Shown here: positions 24,581 through 36,266 of the stretch, one piece after another
Layout: every line of letters starts with the position of its first letter
Position numbering within the stretch: position 1 is the first letter of the stretch
DNA from: Acheta domesticus
Taxonomy: Eukaryota; Arthropoda; Insecta; Orthoptera; Gryllidae
DNA: 64,000 nt
Assembly: GCA_031308135.1 (NCBI GenBank)
Contig: JAHLJT010000631.1
Span: 7,501-71,500 of the forward strand
Reading direction: 5' to 3'
Translations under genes and position numbers: made by a program
Notes under the pieces: generated by a model
Database searches by the model: none
What the model saw: the letters and a program-made list of their open reading frames with translations, nothing else
Told to the model about the DNA's origin: nothing

Positions 24581-26190
24581 GTAGGGGTTACTGCGATGTT
24601 TTATTTTATTTATTCACTTACCTAAGAAGTATCCAGTACCATGTTTTATTTATTTACATAGTTATCTAAAAACAGTTTAGCCTGTCGGATGTGTAATGTA
24701 ATGTTGATGTTGTAACATATATTATGTTTAAAATACAATATAAATGGAATACGTATTAAATTATAATATGAAGTAGAAGAATATACAAGTCATTACACTA
24801 CTAGCAATTCATATTTATTTCAGAAAAGTAATTGTTATAAAAAGTACGCAATGGAACTTTTGAGATACGACCACTGTGTCGCGCTGCAGCCTGTCTCCGC
24901 CACCGTTGCCCCCTTCGTTCAGCAGGCGCGCTGAGCAACGCACATTATCCAATCTTCACAAGAGCCCCCAGCCTCAAAATAATAATTTACAGAATTCAAA
25001 TGACACTAAATAGAGACTCCAGTTCTTAGGGAAGATATTACAAGTCGCCCCATGTGTCTATATCAAGCCACAACTTCACAGGACACGAAATAACACGAGA
25101 AGACGCGGCTGCGAGTTAACTCGACCAGAGCACACGGCGCTCACTTAGCCGCCGCTTGTAAACTCGACCACAGCACACGGCGTACACCTTGCCGCCGCGT
25201 GTTACCTCGACCACAGCAGCGAAAGGGTTAATTACATCCCATTAACAATTTCACCGTTACCCTGGGGCTTCACTCCTTTATAATAATTTCAATACTTGGG
25301 GGGCTCAACTCAAGATCACTGTTCTCTACTAGCTAATTACTTTCCCTCCCAATCTTCCGGCCGCTTCTACTCACGAGAATCCAGTCTGACTCGCGCCGTT
25401 TTATGTTCGCCCGTCCGCCGTCGGGTCGACGCCTCGCGCCGCAGGAAGCCAGCGCGGGGAGGGGAGCCCCGCAATGCCGCTCCTGCCACTTGTTCTATGC
25501 GTTGTCTTCTGACGTGTCCACCTCGCCCTTCGGGTAAGTCCGCTTCATTCGGCTGCGCTCGGAAGGGCGGCCGACCTTTGCCGCCGTCGTCGCTTCCCAT
25601 TCCACTCGTGGTCGCAGTGGTCTACTTCAAAACGTAACCCGAACGTTTCGACTGCATCGGTACGTTGTCCTCCCCAACTACTGTTTTCTCGTTCTCTTAC
25701 ATCACAGTTTCTAACTTTTATTGTAATTGTCATCGACTGTTCACCTTAATGGCACTTGATGATGTCGAATACTTGTATACAATGTTCCCTTCCTCTACAC
25801 TGCTGTGCCCACTCCACGTGTTGACCATCCACGGCGATCCGCCGCTTGTAATACTTCACCACTCTCTTGTACTCGTTTTGTCTCGTCTCACTTCTCAACT
25901 AATACTTCCACTTTGGTCACACACTTTCTTCGTCACAACGCCTTTCCAGTTCTATTCTCTCCGCCACTGTTCACTCTTCCTTCCGCACGATACTTAAACG
26001 TCCGTTCTCTACCTTCGCCATTGCTCTACTGCTGATTCCGTGCTCGTGATTCGTGGCCTCCGGTTCTTCGCGCTGAACCGGCTCTGCCCCCCCCCTCGAC
26101 TCCGCCGGCGGGCCGGCCTCTGCCGCGCAGTTCAAACGTACGATATGCATCGGAACGCATTGTTATCGTATCAGTGATAACAATTCGTTT

Positions 26191-26192
<2 letters not shown>

Positions 26193-26232
<40 letters not shown>
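26193..26232. repeat. (TA)n microsatellite
   Basis: Pure TA run between block F and LTR B2. Confidence 0.95.
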
Positions 26233-26235
<3 letters not shown>

Positions 26236-26855
26236 AATATACAAAATATTACAGAACAAACGCCGTGCATTAATCTGGACGGACGGAGCTGTAATATACA
26301 AAATATTAAAAAACAAACGCCGCGCTTTAATCTGGACGATCGCGGTTACTAGGCAACGAAGGTTGTTGACGGGCTAGAAGGGGGCTCTGGACTGGAGAGT
26401 TGGTTGTTGACTGGATCTTGGTGGTAGCGGCGCGAATGCAATCTGTATTATTTAAGTAGGACTTCGACGTGAATAGGGAGAATAGATTGTGGAACGATAG
26501 TGCAAGAAGTGAGTCAGCAAGAAAGAAGCAGACGACTTCGGCGACGACCGGCGCGAAGACGGATTTTCGGCGCGGAAGTCAAGGGGCTACGAACTGCGGG
26601 GCCATCGTTTCACAACGCCAGACAATTCGGTACCGTGAACCTAATGCATGCAATCAATCAAGAGAATTTATATTGTTAATCCCAAATTCAATTTTTAATA
26701 AACAAAATTATTGTTGTGCCACGTTGTATGTAATTCCTTCGGAATATAAATAATTTCAGACTTCCAGGCTTCTCTGTATAGAGAGCATGAGAACCAAAGA
26801 ACTGAGCTTGCTAAGTAAAGTAAATTAGATAAAATAAATCATTCATTATTTTATC

Positions 26856-26858
<3 letters not shown>
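26233..26858 (+). mobile_element. solo LTR B2 inside (TA)n
   Basis: 626 bp, starting TGTAATATAC and ending TTATCCCA, homologous along its length to LTR B1. ATAT on both sides is a 4-bp duplication within the TA tract. AATAAA near 26697 lies about 160 bp from the end. Confidence 0.82.

Positions 26859-26908
<50 letters not shown>
26859..26908. repeat. (TA)n microsatellite
   Basis: Pure TA run between LTR B2 and block C. Confidence 0.95.
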
Positions 26909-26910
<2 letters not shown>

Positions 26911-28282
26911 CGACAACTTCGTCTCCAGTTGGGCGCGGAAAACGTGTCTGCCGGTTCGCTCAGTGGGTAGAAGGGCGTGCCTAAAATGATGATGATGGTG
27001 GAAGTCGGTGGCCGGGAAGAAATGAGAGAATTGTAATCATGTTAACAAACAAGTGGCATTTATTCAGCAAAGAAAAGAAAAAAGGCCATGATAGTACCAC
27101 TCATGTCGGCGAGCATGCTCTCCTTTTCCGCAATTCCAAAATTACATGCACACACAAAAAATTAAAAGATGAAATTATTACAATAAATTTTACAAACTTC
27201 CACTCTGATTCCTTCTTGATGGCCAAGCGCGGCCGGGAATCTTAGCTTCTCCGCCCGGTCAAAAGGTAATGGAAATTGTTCTCTCGACTATTTATCACTT
27301 TTGACCACGGGCGCGCCTGAAGGGCGTAGTACCGCCTTAGCGGGGCGACTTACAAAACCAACCAGCGGGTTGAATGACCTGGGCTGCCAGCTGGCGGGGA
27401 GGGCGTCGGCCTCGGCGCGCACATTGGGGGCGCCGCTCGGAGGGGAAGAGCGCGCGGGTCGAACCAGGTAGCGGGTGCCGGGCTCTTGAGTGTCGATGCA
27501 ATACACTGCGCTGTTCACTCACAGCTACTAATCACCAGATAATGTCTGCCTGACACATTGGTCTCAACACCTTCAATCCACTGCTCTGCACTTTGGAGAT
27601 CGCGGCAAGTTCGCAAGTGATCTGATTACTTCACTATAACACGCACAAGCACGAGTACGCGTCAGTCACTTTCCCTGCGCGATTCTGATTATAAATAAGG
27701 CGACTCAAAATTCACGGTCTACGGGTATTTAGAAACCGCGCACATATTCTCTCCTGATGAATTTAAGCTTTCTCACAAGTTCAACACAGAGAAAAAATTA
27801 TCTCTCCGGCGCCGGACGCCGCAGTGAACACGACCGGCCTCTCTGACTGCCTCTTACGTTCTCTCTCGACGCTGCGTCCGCGAAGTCCTTCGAGCCTCCC
27901 TTCCCCCACCAAATTCATCCAAAATGTTCTAGAACTTTCGAGAATTTTGCTTAAGTCCGGCGGCTATTGGCGAAAGGGTAGTGCGTCGCAAAATAATTTC
28001 GTCTAGTCATCGGAGGTTTCCGAGCCGAGAATTGAGAGAGAAACCTGCACTCGTTCCCTCTAACTTCAATTGTCTGTCAAACAGGGGTAGTAATTAATGG
28101 CCGGGGGAAGAGAGTGAGAATCTCAAGGGAGAAGGTGGGCGATGGGCGTCTTGGACACTTGTGCGTGACTAAAGGGGGGGTCGGCGGGGACTCGGACAGA
28201 ATCCTGGCGCCGCCACCGATCTCTCTGTCGTGCTTCGTGTAGCAATTCTCGTGTTTGCAGCCGTAATTAATTCGGTGCCACT

Positions 28283-28285
<3 letters not shown>
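26909..28285 (-). mobile_element. LTR-like block C inside (TA)n
   Basis: On the minus strand the block starts TGTAGTGGCACC (28285) and ends GTTGTCGCA (26909), 1377 bp, with ATAT at both sides. AATAAA on the minus strand (27064-27059) lies about 150 bp from the end. It is GC-richer than its surroundings in the middle. The open frames across it show no retroviral domains, so a solo LTR is the best reading. Confidence 0.62.

Positions 28286-28339
<54 letters not shown>
28286..28339. repeat. (TA)n microsatellite
   Basis: Pure TA run between blocks C and D1. Confidence 0.95.
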
Positions 28340-28342
<3 letters not shown>

Positions 28343-29748
28343 AGCAGTACGCTATTTCTACTGCAAGTTATTTTCATAAATAAAATGCCGATGCAGAAGG
28401 CTAGTGCGTGGAGAGAAGCTACCGCGCCACGCTGACCGCCCGCGCGCGCACGACATGTTTTGTGGCACCAGGGGGCGAGGGGAGACCATTTGTTCGGGAC
28501 CTCGGGCGCCCCAGAACTATTTGAATAGATTCGCGGCGCGTGCCCGTCACGGTTTTTTGGCTGTCACTCGCGCTGGGAAGCTCAAAGTTGTAATTCACTG
28601 CAACCTTCGGGGGTACAACGATCATGTCTCACACCCTTCTTGACCTACTTTCTTCGATAAACAAAGAGGGCTTTTGGAATGAGACAGAGTAAGGAAAATT
28701 CCCAGAATCGCCGGAGCTGGTTGGCTAAAAAAAGAGTTAAGACGCCATCACACTCAACCAATCAGGGGTAGAATTCTGTGGGGAAGGAATGATTTCGAAA
28801 TATCTGCGAAAATTTGGGGGGGGAAACAGAGGAACAGCACACAAAGTGAGGGTACGAGAGACTTGGGTGACAAGAGCTGAGGAGGGAGGTCGAGGTACCT
28901 CGGGCATCGCGTGCTCTGGGGAGCGATTTGAGATTGCCCCGTGCAGTCCAATTCTGTCTTGCTTAATCTCGATAGTCGGGAGAAACTCTTTCCGAGTATC
29001 AATTTTTGAACTCTGCCACCATTGGCTATTTGACCGATACTCTCCGAGATTTATGCTCGCATAGAGCTTATTGGAACTCTCAGATCGCGCTGTGTGACAT
29101 TGTGCGTGAGATATGCGATCGCTCGTGATTTGGGCCAACGAAGCCGCCGTCGCCGCAGCCCGCGCCGCCGCCGTGCCGACACCGCCCCGTGTTGCGGCCA
29201 CGCGCCGGCGAGCGTCTCTTCGGCTTTGGAAGGCCGACCCGCCGCCGCCGCCGCGACCAGCTGCCACCGGTGCCATTTGATGCCTGTTCAGCACCGTCAT
29301 TATCAGGCATTGTATTTGGTCAACGACCGTACAAAGACTTTTTTCTGTGAATTGCGGTGCCGCGCTGAGGCACGTAATCGCCAGTTCAGAGGGCGAATGA
29401 TCGTTTCCTTTATGTAATCAGTAGAATAATTGCATTGTGAATTTTTTTTGTTTACTTTTCTCTTAGATTTAAGTTTGTTTTTTTTTGTTCCAAACCAGAG
29501 CTCACTAGGTAGGGCATTTCTTCTAAAATTCCTTGTGTAACTTCTCCGGCCTATCATTAGGCGGAAATAAACTTTCTATTGTGTTACCAGTCATTCAAAT
29601 TGTTATTGTCATTATATTGCTCCTTGCAGATCCTTCCATCACCGCCTATTTTCAGAAAGGTAACAAAATTGACTGACTGAGCTAGGCCCGGGCCGCCCTC
29701 ACGGATTTCCGGCGCTCCCACGCCGCCGGGGACCGCGTGCGGTGCGTG

Positions 29749-29751
<3 letters not shown>
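28340..29751 (+). mobile_element. LTR-like block D, copy 1
   Basis: 1412 bp, starting TGTAGCAGTACGC and ending GGTGCGTGACA, with ATAT on each side in (TA)n. AATAAA at 29566 lies about 180 bp before the end, which gives + orientation. A second full copy in the opposite orientation is at 37729-39154. A GC-rich central part leaves long frames open on both strands, conserved between copies only because the DNA is conserved. No PBS, polypurine tract or coding internal region adjoins it. Confidence 0.72.

Positions 29752-29807
<56 letters not shown>
29752..29807. repeat. (TA)n microsatellite
   Basis: Pure TA run. Its right flank ATTCGCCTTCAGAAC is shared, inverted, with the TA run at 20934-20970. 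Confidence 0.95.
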
Positions 29808-29809
<2 letters not shown>

Positions 29810-29872
29810 GCCTTCAGAACAAAAATCAGATCGAGTTTGTGGAGTTTTAAAATCTTAAAATAGGGACAAAAT

Positions 29873-30076
29873 ATGGAAGTGTTAAGCAACTCCGGGGAAT
29901 TAAATGCAGTTGTAGAAGATTTTGCGTCAGAATTTTCTGAGCTGATGAAAAATGATATTATATTAGCGTTAAAGAATAACGAAGAACAGCAGCTTACAGG
30001 TGATCATTTACGTTCATATTATATCACAAAACGTAAAAAATATAGCTGTGCTGTCGCATCATTGATATATCTGTAA
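29873..30076 (+). CDS. short ORF, possible first exon, unknown
   Basis: A 67-residue frame starting MEVLSNSGELNAVVEDF. The codons near its end run into CTGTAAGTAT, a strong splice-donor consensus (around 30073), so it could be a first coding exon. I recognise no domain. No matching acceptor or second exon could be identified in the following repeats. It may equally be a chance frame or part of a repeat. Confidence 0.25.
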   Translation: MEVLSNSGELNAVVEDFASEFSELMKNDIILALKNNEEQQLTGDHLRSYYITKRKKYSCAVASLIYL

Positions 30077-33000
30077 GTATTTTTTTACAGCGATTATAAT
30101 TTTGAAATTGCAATATGACCAGTTCATTTCATTTCATTTGGAGTTAATATACAAGGACATTGAGTGTTGGGTATTTTTGAACTGTAGCATTAACATATAC
30201 TACGATTTTGAACTGGAACATTATATACTACGATTTTGAACTGGAACATTAACATATACTACGATTCATTGGTAAGCCCAATGCCAGATACTCTTAGAAC
30301 ATATTTGAACAAAGCTACGCATGAAAGAAATGAAGACGAAAGAAATTTTCAACACATGAATATACTTTTAAAACCGTTTACAGCGTCGGCGACGCCACAT
30401 TCAACTAGTAATTAGTACTAATCACGTTTCCTCTGATAGCATCGTGCTGTTTTATAAATGTTCGCAAAAAACATCCATTTTCACTTAATACCTGGTAGAC
30501 CTTTTCTACTTAACACTTTCTTATATTTCTTTTAATAGTATAGTGACTTACTGTTTTTGAAAAATTTTATGTTTACAGCTGGTATATTTCTAACAGGTAA
30601 AATGTATTCGAAGAAAAATTGTTCGAATAAGGAACTTTAAAAAAATTATCTCAGAAACTCTGTTTTGGCACTTAACCGCTTATCGAGTAAAACAAATACC
30701 GATATTATATTGTAATGAATTACAAGTGTTAGAGGTCCCCCAACATCTTAAATATTCGATTTTATACAGGTTTGATAATGTTCATAACAACACAAACCTT
30801 TGTGGGTGCAAAAACTTCCAAGCAGCAAGCTATTAATGAATGAGACGTCACGATTGGCCGACGCGGTCGCGATAATGAGGGAGTGCATGAGAACTTTTTA
30901 ATGAAAAGACAGTTGAAGCTCGCGGCCGCTCAAAATCAGCAATTTGTGAGAATGCGAAATCCGAATAGGAGAAGTAATAGCACGTCAAAATATGACGGCG
31001 CTAATTATTCTGCGTAAAATGAAACTTGTTTGACGAGAATCAAACCAGGGAAACGCGGAATATTGAGTGATGAAAGTTGGTGTATTAAGAGCGTTAAGTG
31101 TTGATATGAGGACAATGTGACGTCAAATGTGGCAAAAGGAACCTTTTGGCGTGAATTTTATAATATTGAAAAGATGTATAATTATAGAAACTAGTGTAGT
31201 AGAGGGCCCCGAAGCTGAACTAATGTTTGCAGACAGTGACATGAATTTTAGAGGCCCCATTAAAGAATTAAACAGGTTTTTTATGCAAACATGCCGAAGT
31301 CACGTGACTGACGCTATGTTTGTAACAAGAGGCAAAAAATATGAACATTTTACGGATAAAACTGCGTTGGACAGACTTAAAGGATAGGAAATATCGAAAA
31401 TAATTTAGAATAATTATTACGAGGAAGAGGAATGCCCAGGAAAGACGCAATAAATAAATTAAACGTAATGTAGTGATAAAAACAGAGTTGATCCTCAATT
31501 TGTTTTGGCCAAAACTTATAAAAATTCGCCACAACAATAGCAGTCAGAACGGTAGTTTTGAACACGAGAGGACGTGTTTTATATTTTGCGGAAGAATAAT
31601 TTGTCATTCAATTTTGAACTTGTGTGAATTTAGAATAGTATTTTTGAAGGCGAGTGAATGTGTGTTGCGTATATTGCTAGACGGTAGATTTTGCAGAGAG
31701 AGAACTTGTATTTTAATTTTGAATTTTTGTTCCGTGGAAATGTGTTTTCGTGTGAAAGTCTAATAGTTAGGATAAGGAACTTGTAATTTCCTTCTTATTG
31801 CCAAAAATCGAACGTGAAATTAGACGTGTGGAACATAAAATCTAAATAGAACGTCGTACGATATTATTACTTTAGAAGCGCGAACTAGTGGAAAAATCTT
31901 CAGTGATAAATTTTATTGAAAGTAATATTGTGAACCATTAATATTTTTGTTTGCGACTTTTGTAGTTTACGTAACTGGAAAATAATTTTCGCACCATAAA
32001 TTAATTGGGCGAGTATATAGGCGGACATCATAATAGGCGGCATTTTAATAGGCGGACATCATTTCGGCGTAAATAGTTTGCATTAACTTAAAGTTGTGTT
32101 TATACGAATGGTGAAATGCGATCAAAATGGCGGACATCACGGCAACTTCATGAAGGAGCTGGTGGCGGCCATGCATCTTGTCAACAACTAGGAGGTATTC
32201 GAAATAATTCATAACGCGAGAAGATCGGCCGGGAAAGTTCTGAATAGTTTCAATTGTAAGATGATCAAGTAATGTTTTTAGACCTAAGATTAATGTTTAA
32301 TTAAATTATTTTCGGCTGAAAAGAAAACGAAAAGAAAGGTTTAAGGATTCAAAGAATAAATAAATCAAATATTCAAAGAGTAATTTAAAAAAAATGGAAG
32401 TGATCAAAGAATTTAGATATTTTAATTAAGAAAAAAGGTCTTTTAAAATTGATAATTTTGTTTAATGAGAATTCAGAACAATGAAGTGTCGCAAAAGTTC
32501 GCGCACAATTTAACCATAGATATGTATAATTAAGCAAATGTTTCAGAACCAGAAACGTAGCCACAGACGGCAGGTAAGTCCAGCTTCGTCGGTGTGACCG
32601 AGGCGGACAAATATTGTTGTCCAAATATGTTGTGTGTTCCATGCAAAAGGGGGATGAATTGGATCTCTCTATTTAAATCTACATTATGCTGTGACTTGTA
32701 ACGTTATTACAACCATTCTCATTTATGAAATTATCCCCGGGCAAGGGTGTTTCAAAGGGGCTCATGCGCGCGTCCTTATCTGTATAGAGGGAATCGTGCG
32801 CCCACGCTCAAATAAATTTAAAGTGCGGAACAATTTTTAAGAAAGAGTTATAAAATAGTAAGTTTCCCGCATTTTGGATGCTCAACGTGGAGTATCTGGT
32901 GCAATGGTCAGTAGTAAATAAGAAGTTCCCCGCATTTTGGCAGCCCAATTTGGGCCAGGTAGATTAATAGTTAATAAAAAGGGCAGGTAGAAAGAAAGGT

Positions 33001-33150
33001 TCCCTGCAATAGCCTCCTCAATTACTATCTTATTTGCCCACACGTTGGACAAGCCCTTGAAACAATACCATTATTATGACCTCTGCTATTATTAATTTTA
33101 CTATCATGGGTTCGATATGCAAGGGAAATCGTTTACCTCATTCAACCACA
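30077..33150. other. AT-rich sequence, no genes recognised
   Basis: Short local repeats only: ACATATACTACGATTTTGAACTGGA two to three times near 30190-30260 and AGGCGGACATCAT twice near 32020-32065. An 86-residue frame at 31127-31387 resembles nothing I know. No element ends were found. Confidence 0.4.
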
Positions 33151-33159
33151 ATCTGCCCT

Positions 33160-33420
33160 CTCAGCTCGCTTCCGTGCGGAAGACAAAACCTGAAAGTTAT
33201 TTAAGGCCGTGCTGGATTGCCCAATAATAACCAAGATTTACCTTCTGGACTAGAACAATTTGAATTTATTGAATCAAAAGACTTGTACATAACATTCTTT
33301 GAAATGAATGATTTTTTATCATGACCATGAAAAATAAATAAACTGTTCGTACGAACATTGACCTGAGCTCTTTTCACGTCGTGTTGTTTGATGCTTCTCC
33401 CGGACGCCGCGAATCTCCAA
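33160..33420. repeat. diverged repeat, copy 1 (copy 2 at 35565-35830)
   Basis: Both copies have, in order, a CGGAAG...AAAAC stretch, CTGAAAGTT, GATTG(C/T)(C/A)CAATAATAA, a TTTATT block, TCGTACGAAC and a GACG-rich end. They are well diverged and in the same orientation, probably remnants of one retrotransposon family. Confidence 0.5.
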
Positions 33421-33709
33421 ACCAGCACCTCCGACCAACCAGTTACCAGTTCCAGTCTTGAAGTCCTCTGTCTTGGATCTTGCGTCACCACCGACACGCC
33501 ACGAAGTCACTCCCTTTCACGTAATGCACAAGTCAAATGCGTCCATGTAAACTCCTACCCGCGTATAACTTCAGTCTATCCTTTTACTAATTATATTAAA
33601 TTTACCAGGACGCTTTATTAGATTATTCTTGCGTCCGAAGCTGCTCGAACTATCCTGCCACCTCACCATCAGCACTGGTGAAAATAAGCAAAGTTCATAA
33701 ACAGTTTTA

Positions 33710-34020
33710 AAACTATTTACAAGTCCCGATCCATTTGTAAGAATAATTAAAGTCCACACCCTGTTCAGTCAAAAATATTTAGAAGTCCACTAGCCTGGCA
33801 TTTCACCTTCGTCACTGGTGAAATAAAGTTGATAAATTGCTCTCCTGAATATTTACAAGTTCCTCCCTATCGAAAAAATGGTTCAAGTCAATGCACTGGT
33901 TCACCAAAATATTTGTAAGTTCAACTTACACTCGCGGTAAAAAAAAATTAAAATTCCTCGAACTGTATCTCCGAAATATATACAAGTTCCACTTTCGGTC
34001 ACAAAATCTTCCAAGTCCGA
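33710..34020. repeat. ~66-bp degenerate tandem repeat
   Basis: The phrase ATATTTACAAGTTCC recurs in variant form near 33716, 33777, 33849, 33910 and 33979, about 61-72 bp apart, five or more units. Confidence 0.6.
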
Positions 34021-34279
34021 AATCGCGCACGCACCCCTAGATTCAGGAACGATCCGCTCGCTACGAAATCTGGGACCCAACTAACTTTTTGCTCGTTCTT
34101 TCGATCCGGGAAAGCTCGTATCCATTGTGGTACAAATTTTGTTCAATGTTCCCTACCAACGGATTCCTATCGTCTCCTGTATTATTTCAGTAGTATACCT
34201 TTGGGTTCCGGCTCTCAAACGCAACCAATCTTTATAAATGAGGGCTCCAAAGAAAGAGAATTTCACGGAATTTCGAAAT

Positions 34280-34430
34280 ATTCATGTAAAATGCAACCCG
34301 CATCACACGTCAACCTATATCGGCAAATAACTCATAAACGAAGCATTTTAGAGCCTTAAAAACTAAAATTTTGAGGCCAGAGGTCTCAAAGAAACGTTTT
34401 TCACATCATAATCTACAAGATGAGACATTC
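34280..34430. repeat. dispersed repeat, copy 2 (copy 1 at 14130-14290)
   Basis: Shares GCAACCCGCA, CCTTAAAAACTAAAAT, a GAGGCC/GAGGTC pair and CAAAGAAACGTTT in order with the copy at 14130. Confidence 0.65.
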
Positions 34431-35560
34431 TTTAATCCATTCAATTAACTTTTCGGTTCCACTCTTCAATACTACCTAATATTTCAGTCCTTCCTGCTGG
34501 TAGCAATTTTTGTGGCGACACGCTTAGAAGGCTTAGATTCGACAATCTTTATTTACGCTTTCTGTTAACACCGTAGTTTGTGCAGTCTGACGAGGTTTAT
34601 TTGCATAATCATTAATTCAAGATTTGCTCTCCAGCAACAACTAGAAGTACTATTATAGTTGCTTGATACCTATACCTATGAAGATTGTTTTTTATGCGTG
34701 TAGTGAAACTATTCAATTAACGTTTTCTCATGGTCTGTAACTGCTGTGTACTTAATTGTGGAGGGATGTGCTTGTTCAGTGAAGAGTGAAGACTGTGTTT
34801 GTTTTTACCTGTACCAATATTTTCGTTACCATTCGATGAAATTTTCAAGTCAACGGGTTCAGACACGTAGTTTTCTCAAAAGTAAAAAGCTAATATTTTT
34901 GTGACTATCACGAAAAACAAAAACCTAACTTACAAAGAATATTGAATAATTAAATGTCAAATGTCTTTAAGTGTTGGGAATTGTTCCAAACCAATTCTCC
35001 ATGATATTGAATAAATATTTATTGAACATTTCTTTTACACATTAATTGCATTGTTTTTATTTTATTTGTAATTGTGTTAGTACATTGCAAGGTACCTTTA
35101 TAGATACAAATAAAAGTATAGTAGTGTAGATAGTAGTAAGTAGTATAGATACAAATAAACACGTTTCGTTAACTACTTTCCCTTTTAGAATGAACATAGA
35201 AGGATAGGGATGAGTGTGGGGTCTAATATGCGAGAGTTCTCGCACGGGTATATATAATCAGAGGTAGTGGGGGAAAACTTGTGCTATGGCACAACACAAA
35301 GAACAAACTTTTTAAAGTAGCTAAAGTAAAATAGCTTGAAATAAATGGAAACCAAAAATCAAACTCGCTAGCCTACAATACTATGTGAATCAATTAAAAA
35401 ACAACTAAATTTGATAATAAAACGCGATTCTTAAATGAATCAAATAAAATAAAATTATGTGTTTATGTTTTCCAAATAAACTACTCTTTCCCAGGTTCTC
35501 ATACACCACCCCCGTGCTAGCTCCTTCTTCTTGGGTTCGTCAAATGACTATTGCATACAA
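34431..35560. other. unassigned AT-rich sequence
   Basis: No gene or element ends recognised. A short GTAGTGTAGATAGTAGTAAG-type low-complexity stretch lies near 35120. Confidence 0.4.
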
Positions 35561-35564
35561 TATG

Positions 35565-35830
35565 TCACCCGATCCGCTCTCCATACGGAAGGCGAAAACA
35601 ATCTGAAAGTTCTTAATTCGTGTTAGATTGTACAATAATAATCAGTTGTTTTTCGTTAACAGCATCAAGCAAATTTATTCACTGTATTAACTTGCTGTTT
35701 GATCTTTATTAAAAATCACATAGCTATACAATTTAAAATAAATAGCTCGTACGAACTATACCCTGATCTCTCTTCCTCGACGGGGTGGATGGCGCCTCGC
35801 AGGATCTTCCCGTCGTCTTCAAGCGGCACC
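35565..35830. repeat. diverged repeat, copy 2 (copy 1 at 33160-33420)
   Basis: See the copy at 33160. The GCTCGTACGAAC block and the GACG/GGATGGCGCC end are the clearest part. Confidence 0.5.
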
Positions 35831-36195
35831 GTCCGTTACCTTAACCCAACCTTAGGCCAAGTTACCAATAATATTCCTAATAATATTTCGAAGTCCCGTT
35901 TGTATCACATGCACCGCACAAATACACCAGCGATCTGTTCACTACCAAGGCTGGAGGTCTAATCCTCAGTCCACCTGCACCTGTCGTAATCTTTTTTAAT
36001 TGCTATGGCGTCTTATTTACGTGTTCTTATTTTGACCACTTTACTACGGTGTCTTGCTGTATAACTCGTCTTAGCAACCCACCTGTCAGAATGCTATTTA
36101 CAATGCTATGATATCGTACTACGCCTCGATGCATTGTGTGCCCTAAGTTTATTGACAATTAATATTATTTATTGTTCCCTACGTATTTGGTATAT

Positions 36196-36266
<71 letters not shown>
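36196..36266. repeat. (TA)n microsatellite
   Basis: TA run with one ACATA interruption. Neither flank begins with TG or ends with CA, so unlike the others it does not abut an LTR-like block. Confidence 0.95.

Larger units (their letters stand above)
21184..25227 (-). mobile_element. piggyBac element, near-complete, with nested solo LTR
   Basis: Flanked by TTAA at 21180-21183 and 25228-25231. The ends CCCTTTGGCTGC and, reversed, CCCTTTCGCTGC match at 11 of 12 bases. It contains a nearly full transposase gene on the minus strand and the 597-bp LTR B1 at 23984-24580. Without the LTR it is about 3.4 kb, a normal size for the superfamily. Confidence 0.88.
20971..26192 (-). mobile_element. LTR-like block F, interrupted by piggyBac
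   Basis: On the minus strand the block starts TGAAACGA at 26192 and ends CGTCTCA at 20971, with ATAT on both sides inside (TA)n. AATAAA on the minus strand (21104-21099) lies about 130 bp from its end, like the other blocks. A piggyBac element with TTAA duplication (21180-25231) splits it; without that insertion it would be about 1174 bp. No internal retrotransposon region is present, so a solo LTR is the simplest reading. Confidence 0.6.

Noticed and set aside
28737..29417. 107- and 187-residue frames conserved in both copies of block D
   Set aside because: The frames overlap on opposite strands in GC-rich sequence, show no domain, and are conserved because the whole DNA block is conserved.
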